45,122 bases of DNA from Syncephalis plumigaleata (GCA_025201365.1 JAIXMF010000080.1:1-45122), one strand, 5' to 3'. Positions 1-9,721 are shown, counted from the first letter of the stretch. Numbers and translations: made by a program. The notes: generated by a model not told the origin, from the letters alone.

Positions 1-2273
1 CCTATCAATTGATGTACTAACCGTAGTCTATTGTTTCATTATCTACCGATGATTACCGATAGCTCGTAAGTTTACGTGTATTAAATGGTTATTTTCATAT
101 GTTAATCACGTTGCAATGTTTATTCTACCTATTGATTTGTTAGCTCAAGGCAGTAAGTTACTCTATTAGTTATATTAAGTACTATGCTAATTGTAATACA
201 AATCAAAATCATACGTGATGCCATTTACAAGGGAAAGTAAGTTACTATTCTGATCGTAGTGTACGACTACTAATCGCAATTTGTCACACAATTCGCATAC
301 TTGTCAATCACAGTGTGTAAGTTACTATTCTGATAGCAATGAATGCCGTACTAACTATGATACGGCGCATGATCCACATGCTTTTGGACAATAGGACGTA
401 AGTTACCGTTCTGCCTGCAGTGTATGCGATACTAACCAAAATACGATACATGATCCACGTATGCTCATGTATGATAGAACGTAAGTCATTATTCTGATCG
501 TAATGAACGTGATACTAATGAAGATATTGCACGCGATCCACGTATGTTTCTGTATGATAGTCTGTAAGTTACCGTTCTGACCGTAATGAATGGAGTACTA
601 ATGATAGTATGACACATGATTCACATACATTCTCGTATGATAGGGAGTAAGTTACCATTACAATTGTAATGAATGAGTGTACTAATCATGCTATGGCACA
701 CGATTATACGTTCTTGTATGAAAGAAAGTAAGTCATCATTCTAATCCAATGCACAATGTGCTAATAATATGGCACGCGGTCCACACGTATGTCCCGGTAT
801 GACAGTGTGTAAGTTATCATTCCATTTATAAACTATGGCGTACTAATTATGATTGACACTCTATCCATACGTATATCTACCTATCACAGTGCGTAGGTTA
901 TCATTATGATCGTAATGAATGAATGTACTAACTATGATATTGCGCATGATCCACATACGTTCATGTATAACAGCTGGTAAGTAATCATTCTGGCCGTAAT
1001 ACCTGATGTACTAATCACATATGCCATATGATTCACGTACGTTCTTGTATGATAGGAAGTAAGTCTCCATTTTGATCGTAATGAATGGATGAGGTACTAA
1101 TATCAATATGGCTCATTATTCACGTATGTTCACGTATGATAGCAAGTAAGTTACCATTCTGACTGCAACGTATCGACATACTAATCACAATATACGCATG
1201 ATCCACATACGTTCATGTATGATAGGCCGTAAGTAATCATTCTGACGCCAATGGATGAATGTACTAATTGTATCGCCTCATCTATGTTTCCGTATAATAG
1301 CCCGTAAGTTATCATTCTGGCTGTAATCTATGAAGTACTAATTATAACGTAACACACGCTTTCCTTATTTTTCTGTATGATAGAGCGTAAGTTAACGTTC
1401 AAATCGAAATGCGCGAGTACTAATCACAGCATCGACACATGGCCAACGTATGTTCCTGTATGATAGAATGTGGGTTATTATTTTGGCTTTAATGAATGAG
1501 ATACTAATGATACTATGGCAAATGATTTCCATACATTTGTGGATAACAGTGCGTAAGTTACTATTCCCGATGATAACGTATAGGTGTATTGATATTAATA
1601 CGGCACACGATTCACGTATTTGCTTAAATAATAGATCGTAAGTCGTCATTATGATTGTAATTTATGAATGAGTACTAACTATGATATGAAATACAATGCA
1701 CGTATGTTCTTTTATGATAGATGGTAAGTCATCATTCTGATTGTAATGAATGAGGTGCTAATTACAATGTGGCTCATTATCCACGTATGTTTTCGTATGA
1801 TAGGTTGTAAGTAACCATTCTGACGTCAATACCTGATGTATTAATTAAAACGTTACACATAATCAATACGTGTTTACGCATAATAGAGAGTAAGTTACTA
1901 TTCTGACTGTAACGTATGATGTACTAACCGCTCTATGATGCATGATCCACATATGCTTCTGCATATCAGCCTGTAAGTCATTATTTTAACCGTAATGAAT
2001 GAGGTGCTAATTATGCTATGGCACACGATCTACGTATGTTCCTGTATGATAGGAGGTAAGTAATTATTCTGACTGTAATGAGCGAGGTACTAACTACGAT
2101 ATGGCACATTATTCGCGTATGTTTTTATCATATAACAGTGGGTAGGTCAATATTCCACTTGTCATCTACGATACGCTAATCACAATACAATTAATATTAA
2201 TTGAATGATAGCCTTAAGCAGTAAGTAATAATTCACAAATAATCATACTCATACTAATCCACTATGATTACAG
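1..2273 (+). repeat. Tandem array of ~83-base intron-like units
   Basis: About 27 head-to-tail units, each shaped like a spliceosomal intron. The first is cut by the window edge (1-62). Later units start at 66, 153, 237, 317, 398, 481, 564, 647, 728, 809, 893, 977, 1059, 1146, 1229, 1304, 1387, 1470, 1553, 1638, 1724, 1807, 1890, 1973, 2056, 2142 and 2221. Of these 27 starts, 24 are GTAAGT, two GTAGGT (893, 2142) and one GTGGGT (1470). Units end in TAG (mostly), CAG or AAG and nearly all carry TACTAAY or a close variant. Lengths are mostly 77-84 bases, 72 for the unit at 1229 and 70 and 53 for the last two. Besides splice signals the units share a block like ATTCTGATCGTAATGAATG before the branch motif and one like GTATGTTCCTGTATGATAG before the 3' AG, so they are related by descent. 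The repeat structure is directly visible; that it is spliced is inference. Confidence 0.95.
314..2141 (+). other. 23 consecutive three-base spacers between intron-like units (candidate one-codon exons)
   Basis: Between each 3' AG and the next donor lie exactly three bases, at 314-316, 395-397, 478-480, 561-563, 644-646, 725-727, 806-808, 890-892, 974-976, 1056-1058, 1143-1145, 1226-1228, 1301-1303, 1384-1386, 1467-1469, 1550-1552, 1635-1637, 1721-1723, 1804-1806, 1887-1889, 1970-1972, 2053-2055 and 2139-2141. Of the 23 triplets 21 are distinct (only TGT and TGC occur twice) and none is a stop codon. Their pooled GC is 34 of 69, clearly above the AT-rich units around them. At the left edge the spacers are less regular: CTC at 63-65, GCA at 150-152 (or nine bases from 144), and five bases at 232-236. 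The last spacer, 2212-2220, is nine bases unless the AAG at 2216-2218 is used. If spliced, each triplet would add one residue. Confidence 0.5.
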
Positions 2274-2445
2274 AACAAGACAAGGACATCATCAAGTAGA
2301 TATTATTATAGGTATTCAAGTCAAGAATGGATTGGTGCAAGACCCTTTAGTGTCCATGCTACTCAAGTCATTATTCCTTGGTACAACAACAAGTATATCT
2401 ACAAGTCCATCATTCCGTCTATTCATCCATGGTCCTATTACATAA
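2274..2445 (+). CDS. Putative terminal exon of the array gene
   Basis: The last unit (2221-2273) is a compact normal intron: GTAAGT, TACTAAT 15 bases before the acceptor, and CAG. Joining all spacers as parsed (including the five-base spacer at 232-236 and the nine-base one at 2212-2220) gives one frame without a stop from 63 through to TAA at 2443-2445. The tail includes residues QVDIIIGIQVKNGLVQDPL. A second frame of the same exon, starting at 2274, is also open to TGA at 2454-2456 and contains QEWIGARPFSVHATQVIIPW; it would be used if the 2212-2220 spacer were skipped by a composite 2142-2273 intron. I recognise no domain in either, and the sequence alone does not choose between them. The next gene is convergent and ends at 2738, consistent with a transcript ending about here. 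Confidence 0.35.
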
Positions 2446-2737
2446 ATATCAACTGATGACTGGTTCATTGATTGAATAAATATGTGTGATATGAGCCATT
2501 CCACTAGCAAATAATGACGATGTAATTGAGTAACATGTAGTCCATACACTAGCCATCTTTATAGGATGATTCAGCAGTTAAATAGATTCATTTACACTAG
2601 GAATTATATATCAAATGCACGTTCCTTCATGCCATGTTCACTTCAATAGATAGCTGATACGACTAGAACACTACCAATGTTACTTTATTTGAAATAATGT
2701 AGGAAATACACTGAATAGAAAATAATTATTTGTGTAA

Positions 2738-3259
2738 TTACAAATCGTTCACAAGTGCAAACATAGTAGCTTTATGCTGATCTAACGCTGCTGCATCGTT
2801 TGAATCCATTCTACATAATATTGATAAACTACACGAACGAGTACATTCCAATTGAGGCTTACCGTTCAATAGAGAAACATTGCACGTCACCATGCACAGG
2901 TCGATATCTGCCAATAACGCGATATGGTCGTGAATCTCGTTGTGCATCCACCAATTCTAATGGACAACAGCTATGATCGATTTCCCAGTATACGAATGAG
3001 ACTACAACAGGCTGCTCATCCCTGTGTAACACGTAATCATACGCTGTAAATTGTCGTTGTCGCGGGTGTTCCATACGATCCGCATCTAATGAGCATATAT
3101 GGACTACCATCACTTATCAGTGGACATACTCCTGTTTACTATGCATTTCAACGTACGATAGAGCTCGAATAGACATGGATCAGATGGCATTTCCTTCTCT
3201 ATATCCACTAGACGTACACGTAGTAACGGGTAAGGATGCGTACACGATTGATACGACAT
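2738..3259 (-). CDS. Small OB-fold-like protein (RPA32/Stn1-like pattern)
   Basis: Three exons (3259-3157, 3103-2863, 2810-2738) with introns of 53 and 52 bases give 138 residues. The exon sum, 417 bases, is divisible by three. Both donors (GTACGT, GTAAGC) and TAG acceptors are plausible, and the start is ATGTCGTATC at 3259. The exon-1 frame stops shortly after the donor, and the exon-2 frame runs straight into a stop at the second donor, so splicing is needed. The C-terminal half has the alternating pattern of an OB-fold beta barrel: residues like SRPYRVIGRYRPVHGDVQCF followed by a D-x-N-like element and a helix with His. This resembles the 'G-x-x-R-x-x...D-x-N-E...H' region of RPA32/Stn1-type OB domains. 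No winged helix follows. Function is not established; a telomere or single-strand DNA role is only a guess. Confidence 0.55.
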
Positions 3260-3386
3260 TATGTGTTACGATATTAGTAAGTGAAAACAGTACTCGATTA
3301 ACTAGTTGATGGAACAGTAGTCCTTTTTATTTTATTTGTTTTTTCTCTTCTAACCTTCAAGCAATTCTTACAATTACACTTTAACT

Positions 3387-4961
3387 ATGGCCACTAGCGA
3401 CACTGACACTAAGCTTAGTAATCGACAGCGTAAAATACGAGAACGACAACGTGCCACTGTTGACACACGACAGTTTCCTAATCAAACGGCATTTCGTCAG
3501 GCAGAACGACGATTCCGTTATGGCGGAGAGTTCTCGCCAGATAAGCCGGATACTTGGACGGGCGTCATTGATTTTTCGCGTATTAACGCACTTGATGAAT
3601 CGATACGACATGAGATTATAGAATTGAAATCGCAATGGGATCCGCGTACTGCACGTTTAAGTACATGGACAGATGGAGATCCAGCCTATAATATCACTGC
3701 ATCAAATGATGGATGGTCTGGCGAGCAAGTATTTACCGCGCCAAAGATCTACACACTTGCATCGGCTCCTGGTAGGTAATCGTGTGCTATTTGTATGTTC
3801 GTGCTATCTAACTAATTGCTATTCGATATCACATCAGGTTTGATTGTAATGCCAGAATTGCTAACACCAGCCGCACAACGATATATTACTCGACAATGTC
3901 TTAGTGCCTATGCTCGTCCACCGAATCGTAATAATCTCGATGCGCATTATATACTGCCTGATTGTGGTGTGTGGCAACTTGCCTTGCGAGAGATCAACTC
4001 GGATACATGTATGGATGATACATCCGATGGTACGACGGTAGCAACATCACAGGAACCAGCTGGCTATTATGACAACGAGAATGACAGCAACAATGAGGAG
4101 GACACGCCAACTTCAAGCATGAATGAAGAACATCAACACTCGATTGAACTGCCATCATCCTCGACATTACTGCGTAAACTACGCTGGACAACACTTGGCT
4201 ATCAGTATAACTGGTCGAAGAAGCAGTATCATCCTGATCATCGATATGCATTTCCATCGGATCTCGCTGAACTTACTCGTATCATGGTTCGCGCTATTAA
4301 TGGTGTTCGACCCATGGATCCAACATTAGCAGAAGGTCGACATGTACCATTATTCAATTACGACTATGAACAGTATCAACCGGAAGCAGGCGTAGTTAAC
4401 TTTTACCAATTACGTAATACGCTGACTGCACACGTTGATAAGAGTGAAGAGAACATGGAGGCACCACTCGTGTCATTTAGGTGAGTCATTTATATATGTA
4501 TATATACGTATACGTATCATATTGCTGACTACCTAGTCGTCTAGTATTGGACATGCATGTATTTATCTGCTAGGTGGCGAGGATCGCAGTCGACCACCTA
4601 TTCCTATTTATTTACGTAGCGGTGATGTTCTAATCATGACGGGTGCTTCACGCTACGCATACCATGGTGAGTAGCATTGGCGTGCATTCATGCTGCCAGT
4701 TTCCAACATAATAAGCAAAAAAACAAAGGCGAACTGACACACTCGTTAGGTGTACCGCGTATTGTAGAGAACTCGCTACCCCAATGGCTGCATGTAAATT
4801 CATGTGACAACCAGGAGACTGTCGCTAATAGTCATGGCATTGCTACTGATTCATTAGAACAGAGTAAACTCGAAATAGATCAACATTGCTGGTTACCTTA
4901 CGGGAGATATCTCTCCACGTCGCGTATCAATGTTAATGTACGACAAGTAATGCTTGATTAA
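3387..4961 (+). CDS. ALKBH1: AlkB homologue 1 (2-oxoglutarate/Fe(II) dioxygenase)
   Basis: Four exons (3387-3771, 3838-4480, 4545-4666, 4750-4961) give 453 residues. The family uses Fe(II) and 2-oxoglutarate to remove methyl groups from nucleic acids (tRNA and DNA substrates are reported for ALKBH1), in the nucleus or mitochondria. Visible landmarks: PGLIVMPELLTP near the start of exon 2; the iron ligands in LTAHVDKSEEN (His-x-Asp) and the distal His in SRYAYHGVPRIV; GGEDRSRPPIPIYLRSGD; and RINVNVRQV, whose first Arg is the 2-oxoglutarate-binding Arg. All core residues are present, so it should be active. Unusual is an acidic, Ser/Asn-rich insert of about 50 residues (near 4010-4150) in the middle, probably disordered. 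The third intron acceptor at 4749 restores HGVPR. An AATAAA-like signal follows the stop. Confidence 0.93.
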
Positions 4962-6090
4962 TAAATAGATTCATATGTACTATTATGGTATAGCCATTCA
5001 TTTGCAATAAATACTATTCAATGATTTACGCGTATACTACTACTATCACCGGGCAGTTGTATATATGTTATGGTTCATGCTTCAAGGCAAACGGCATGCT
5101 AAGTTGCCATTGATCCACATGGCATATCACACGTGGATGAGTGCCAACTAGTCTTCTAACGGGAGCCAAGAATAAAGGAGAACTAGCCACACTAAACGAG
5201 TCAGGCTTACTCTCGCATACGCACACCATGATATATCCTTGATCGTAAGCATGGTTCTATTTCTATCACTCAGTGTCAGTGTATGTATGCGTCTATATCG
5301 CTGTGTGTCCTTGTTCACACTATTTATTACTCATATCGACATGTGCGCATATATCCACCAATGCATTGATAGTACTTGTCCAAAAACTAAGACGTGCTTT
5401 ATAATTGACGTTTTTTTAATTCCTCACTTTGTTGCATCCACTTTTCTTTCTACTTATTCCTCACTCTCCTCTGCCTGCAAGCTCCTTCCTCTTCTTTCTC
5501 TTCTTTCTCTATTACTATTATCCTGCTCCTACTTGCTCTACTCACGCATACACGCACACACACACACACACGCACGCACACGCACGCACTCACGCTCACC
5601 CACCCACAAACACACACACACACACATACGTGCACACGCACGCACGCACGCGCCCACTTCAACTTGTTCGGTCCCTATTATCCACCTTGTGCCACTCTTC
5701 AACGTGTATCGACTGCTTCGTGTTGTTCTTTACCTGCTTTGCTATTGTTATTCTACTAAAGCACCTCCTCTACTGTTCTCCTCACTCACTCACTCACCCC
5801 AATAGTTGATTTCCCATAGTCGGAATTGATAACTGCTCGCCTGGTTATTGGTTAGCTGTCTGTAGACGTGTTGTCGTCTTCTCTTCTTCTTTCTCCGCTC
5901 TCGCTTGCTCGCTCTCGCTTTACCTCACTCTTTCTTTATTTTCATCTCAGAATTACTTCATCCATATATAATACTCTTTCACTCTCTTCTGTTTGTACTT
6001 GCGTGTACTCACACTTGTCTAGCTGCTATTATTCATAAATCCCTTTCTCTTTCTCTTTCGTATTTTACTGATTCTTTATTTCTATTCATC
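4962..6090. promoter_or_regulatory. ALKBH1-ARF6 intergenic region
   Basis: No convincing gene. The 3' flank of ALKBH1 has AATAAA-like runs near 4961 and 5007. From about 5400 to 6080 the + strand is strongly C+T-rich, a common feature of fungal promoters and 5' leaders, and it carries a long CA microsatellite. The long open frames here are by-products of that biased composition. Confidence 0.6.
5548..5656 (+). repeat. CA/CACG alternating microsatellite
   Basis: About 110 bases of almost uninterrupted alternating purine-pyrimidine sequence, with (CA)n runs separated by CG steps and a short CCCACCCAC interruption. Such tracts favour left-handed DNA in vitro and vary in length. It lies roughly 430-540 bases before the ARF6 start codon. 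Confidence 0.9.
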
Positions 6091-6901
6091 ATGGGCGCTT
6101 CAGCATCGAAACTATTGGCCAAGATCTTTGGCAACAAAGAAATGCGTATTCTTATGTTAGGCTTGGATGCCTCAGGCAAAACAAGTATGTATACACTATC
6201 GCACGCCTTGGCTTATTACTAGCCTTTTATGCTATGATAACTATTGGCAGATACGATAGATATTAACATGTCGATATTTATTCTACTTGTAACACTAGCT
6301 ATTTTATATAAGATGAAATTAAATCAATCAGTCACTACCATTCCTACCGTTGGATTTAACGTAGAGACTGTAACTTACAAGAATGTTAAATTTAATGTTT
6401 GGGTAAGTTAATTCGCTAGTAGTAGTAATAGATTAACGAACTGACTCGTAAACTGATTGCGCATATCATCATCATTATCATTATTATTAGGATGTGGGCG
6501 GTCAAGATAAAATTCGTCCACTATGGCGTCATTATTATACAGGCACACAGGGTCTAATATTTGTGGTGGACTCGAGTGACCGCGAGCGTATCGATGAGGC
6601 ACGCCAAGAATTACATAGAATTATCAGTAATCAAGAGATGAGCGAGTGTCTCGTCATGGTATTCGCCAATAAGCAAGATCTTCCTTCAGGTAAGCTATAA
6701 CTATTATAGTATTTGGATATCTATATAGTATATTGATGATTATGCAATAATACAGCAATGTCTCCCGCGGAAATAACGGAACGACTTGGTTTGCATCGAT
6801 TGCGTGATCGCAATTGGTATGTCCATCCATCGTGTGCAACTACAGGCGAGGGTCTATTCGAGGGTCTTGTTTGGCTGAGCCAGAATATCAAGTCCAAATA
6901 A
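6091..6901 (+). CDS. ARF6: ARF6-type small GTPase (yeast Arf3 orthologue)
   Basis: Four exons (6091-6184, 6299-6402, 6491-6689, 6756-6901) give 180 residues. ARF6 cycles between GDP and GTP at the plasma membrane and endosomes and controls membrane traffic and cortical actin. The start MGAS supplies the Gly2 for N-myristoylation, followed by an amphipathic helix and [21 protein letters not shown] (P-loop split by intron 1). Switch 1 contains [13 protein letters not shown]; switch 2 contains [16 protein letters not shown]; then NKQD and SCATTGEG. The residues [10 protein letters not shown] and [13 protein letters not shown] match ARF6 rather than ARF1. Intron 1 (114 bases) falls within the P-loop Thr-Thr pair. 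The protein seems complete, with all nucleotide-binding motifs intact. Confidence 0.96.
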
Positions 6902-7721
6902 TTCGACATATTGTTCATTACAGTACCTCCCTCTACTTCCGGTCACGATAATAGCAACGAAATACCAGATCGTCTATTGTTATTACTACGTGAGACGTAG
7001 GAGATAGACAGTTTCCGTAGATTTGGTCTGTATTTTTTAAGGCATCATCACTGAAGCATATAAATTGGTATTAGCCTTGGCATAGTCATCTCATTTCTCT
7101 CATTTCTCTCATTTCTCTTTTATTTTCTTTACCAGTCGCCTAGCTGTTGTCCAGTTTGGTTTCATTTCTCTTTCCATTTCTCTTTCCTCTTCCATTGCTC
7201 GTTACTTTGCTATCGCCATTGCTAGTTGTGTCCGATCGATTTCATATCCATATACGCATGGATACGTATATGTCGCTAATCTTATTTGAAGTTATTTTCA
7301 CCTTCTTCCAGTTTAATATTATCATCAAAAGCATGAAACGATGATACAGTAATCTTCAATGGTTGTGTTTGCTGCAATTGTAATGTGTATCGCGTTATTA
7401 TTACTATTATTGCTGCTGTTTCTTAAACTATAACCATTCAAGACCGTTCATCGTTATATTACTAGCCCATTTATTACTATTATTACTATTACTATTACTA
7501 CTCGTATACATACATTTGTTTGCTCATCATATCTATTCATGAACACTTGAATGAATAGAACAAATGCTCGAGTATGTTCCATCTGTGCGCACTCTTCTGT
7601 TCCCGGTTCAATCAAGTTCGTTAATCGTTTTATTAAAGTGTTCCCCCTTCCTTCACATATATACATATATATATATACGATTATCATAATGTCAATGACT
7701 AATACGTTCATTTATTTGCAA
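6902..7721. other. Intergenic region between convergent genes
   Basis: About 820 bases between the ARF6 stop and the RidA-gene stop. It is AT-rich with CT-rich patches (7080-7200), trinucleotide stretches (7390-7500) and a short TA run near 7665. I see no gene, tRNA or mobile element. It should hold the two polyadenylation regions. Confidence 0.6.
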
Positions 7722-8459
7722 TTATGAAAGTGCGGCAATGCACTCGATCTCCACTAGGACATCACGGGGAAGACGTGCTACCTCGAAGGCAGAACGAGCT
7801 GGTCGATTTGCACCCATCTCCTGTATGAGTTTATTACAGTGGTTAGTATTAACAGTTACACGATTGTTTATGTCGCAATGTACAGGTGATATCAACTTAC
7901 TTCCGCGTAGACCTCGTTAAACGCGTTGAACTCGTTCATATCCTTGAGGAATACAGTTGTCTTGCAAACATTTGATAGATCGACATTGGCAGCGCGCAAC
8001 ACAGCACGGATATTATGGAATACTTGGCGCTAACATCATTAACATACGTTGATTAGTTAAGGATTACTACTTTATCCTTGTTTCTCTTTCTATGAATCAT
8101 CGCTTACCGTTTGTTCGCGAACACCACCTGGTACAATATCGCCAGTAGCCGGATTCATAGGAATTTGACCCGAGCAGTAAAGGAAGCCATTGGCTGCAAC
8201 TGCTTGCGCTAATATAAAGATGTATTACATGTTATTATTAATGTATATATATATATGTGCATATCTTTTACTTACAATAAGGACCGATGGCAGCGGGTGC
8301 CTCGGTAGTATGAATAACTTTAAGCTGGCTAGACATGGTGCGACGATATTGACTAATAGCTGAAGACGCAGTAATAGCGGTGGATGTGATATGTGAACTA
8401 GTTGGTCTCAAGTGTTGGGCAAGTAAAGCTACGCGACGTGTCTGGTTACCTGGTAGCAT
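7722..8459 (-). CDS. RidA/YjgF/UK114-family imine deaminase, mitochondrial and cytosolic starts
   Basis: Four exons (8459-8276, 8208-8108, 8029-7901, 7820-7722) give 170 residues. RidA proteins hydrolyse reactive enamine/imine intermediates released by PLP enzymes and so protect branched-chain amino-acid metabolism. The signature [19 protein letters not shown] spans the first splice junction. It is followed by [20 protein letters not shown] and, near the C-terminus, the conserved Arg in [10 protein letters not shown] and the Glu in VEIECIAAL. From the first ATG (8459) there is a 41-residue leader rich in Arg, Ser, Thr and Ala with no acidic residue, a good mitochondrial presequence. A second ATG at 8336 (MSSQLKV) gives a normal-length family member. 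Yeast has separate Hmf1 and Mmf1; here one gene may supply both compartments. Confidence 0.92.
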
Positions 8460-8654
8460 CGAATAAGTAACAACAACAACAACAATGGTATAAAGAAAGA
8501 GGAGAAGGAAGGAAGAGGGGAATACGATACTTTGAATAATGATGATGATGACGTGGCAATAAATGGGGCAACACTTATTTAGTCAATGTCAAAATAAAGG
8601 ATAATGTTACACTTGTGTACAATTCTATATTAATCTACAAGGAGGAATGTACAT

Positions 8655-9721
8655 TTATGTGGAATTACTTTCATCGGAAGTATTCAAATCTTGAATGATA
8701 TATCCATCAAGAAGTGGAAGTAATCGAGCTAGACAAGCATCTAGCGCTGTCTCATTCCGACTTACTAACGAGATAACAACACGTGGCTTAGCTGTATCTA
8801 CATTGGATTCAACGCGTAGTTGTTGTGGTCCACCACATGGATAACTGCCGATTTTAACGAGACCATCCACTTTTTGTTGTTCCTCTCGTAGTATGTCAGC
8901 TATTTGCGACTCCACCTTTCGTGTGCCTATTTGACGCCGATAGAATGGTTGCTGCTGCTGCTTCTCGCTTAGAAAAGATGGCAGTGCCACATCTAATAAT
9001 CGACGAAATAGTATCGGTACACCGGGCATAATATATATTTGCTCATTAATAACGACCACGGGTGTCCATAGATTGGATTCAGGTGCCGAGTACACGGTGA
9101 CATTGGGTCCACTCGGTTGCCACGCCATACGTTGACGTCGATTGAGATCTGCCTCTGTCATCGTGCCATCACCGGTCAGTCGTGGATGATTGGCACGCAT
9201 TCGTTTCCATGTCGGTTCGTGTAATGCCATGGGCAGATTGAACGCGGCAGCAATCGATTCATAAGTGATGTCATCATGTGTTGGCCCTAGTATAAGATCT
9301 ACATGTCAGCAAGAGATGGATATGACGACAACAACAACAACAATACTTACCAATACCGCCACAAGTATATACAATATCGTATCGTGCGGCTAGTCGTCTC
9401 ACCGAATCACCAATATCCTCTTTGTTATCGGGCACCACCTCAATACGACGTAATTCAATACCGCGACCGAAACACCATTTAGCTACATATTGTCCATTAT
9501 TACTCTGCTTTAGTGTATAGAATAAACTTGTTGTATTACTTACCAAGATAGTTCGAATTAGTGTCGACTGTTTTACCGTTTAGAATCTCATCACCAATAA
9601 CGCATAAACTAGCGGTGTGCGTGGTGTAATTACGCGTCAGTATTGAGGATAAATAGGTTGACCCGTTCAGCTTGCGAGTAAACAATAAACGCGACTGTAG
9701 TCTAGTTAATGAATACGGCAT
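8655..9721 (-). CDS. MoCF/CinA-type molybdopterin-binding domain protein
   Basis: Three exons (9721-9544, 9482-9351, 9286-8655) give 313 residues. The domain resembles MoaB/Mog, the N-terminal part of CinA and the N-terminal part of animal FLAD1. Signatures: SLCVIGDEILNGKTVDTNSN, EVVPDNKEDI, TCGGIGPTHDDITYESIA (across intron 2) and IYIMPGVPILFRRLL. The first ~38 residues are Arg-, Ser- and Thr-rich without acidic residues and look like a mitochondrial targeting peptide. The ATG at 9721 was chosen because the longer open frame has no upstream ATG. No PAPS-reductase (FAD synthase) domain follows, so it is the stand-alone form seen in fungi; its substrate is not known. A short QQQQ run sits near 8960. 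Confidence 0.85.

Noticed and set aside
1-2273. CRISPR-like repeat/spacer array
   Set aside because: The variable parts are only three bases, repeats are about 80 bases and degenerate, and the surroundings are eukaryotic. The splice-signal reading explains the conserved motifs better.
5239-5809. Two overlapping open frames of 188 and 126 residues
   Set aside because: Both run through the CT-rich leader and the CA microsatellite; Thr/His alternation is a composition effect and no domain is visible.
7590-7630. tRNA-like B box (GGTTCAATC)
   Set aside because: No matching A box, acceptor stem or cloverleaf pairing could be found around it.
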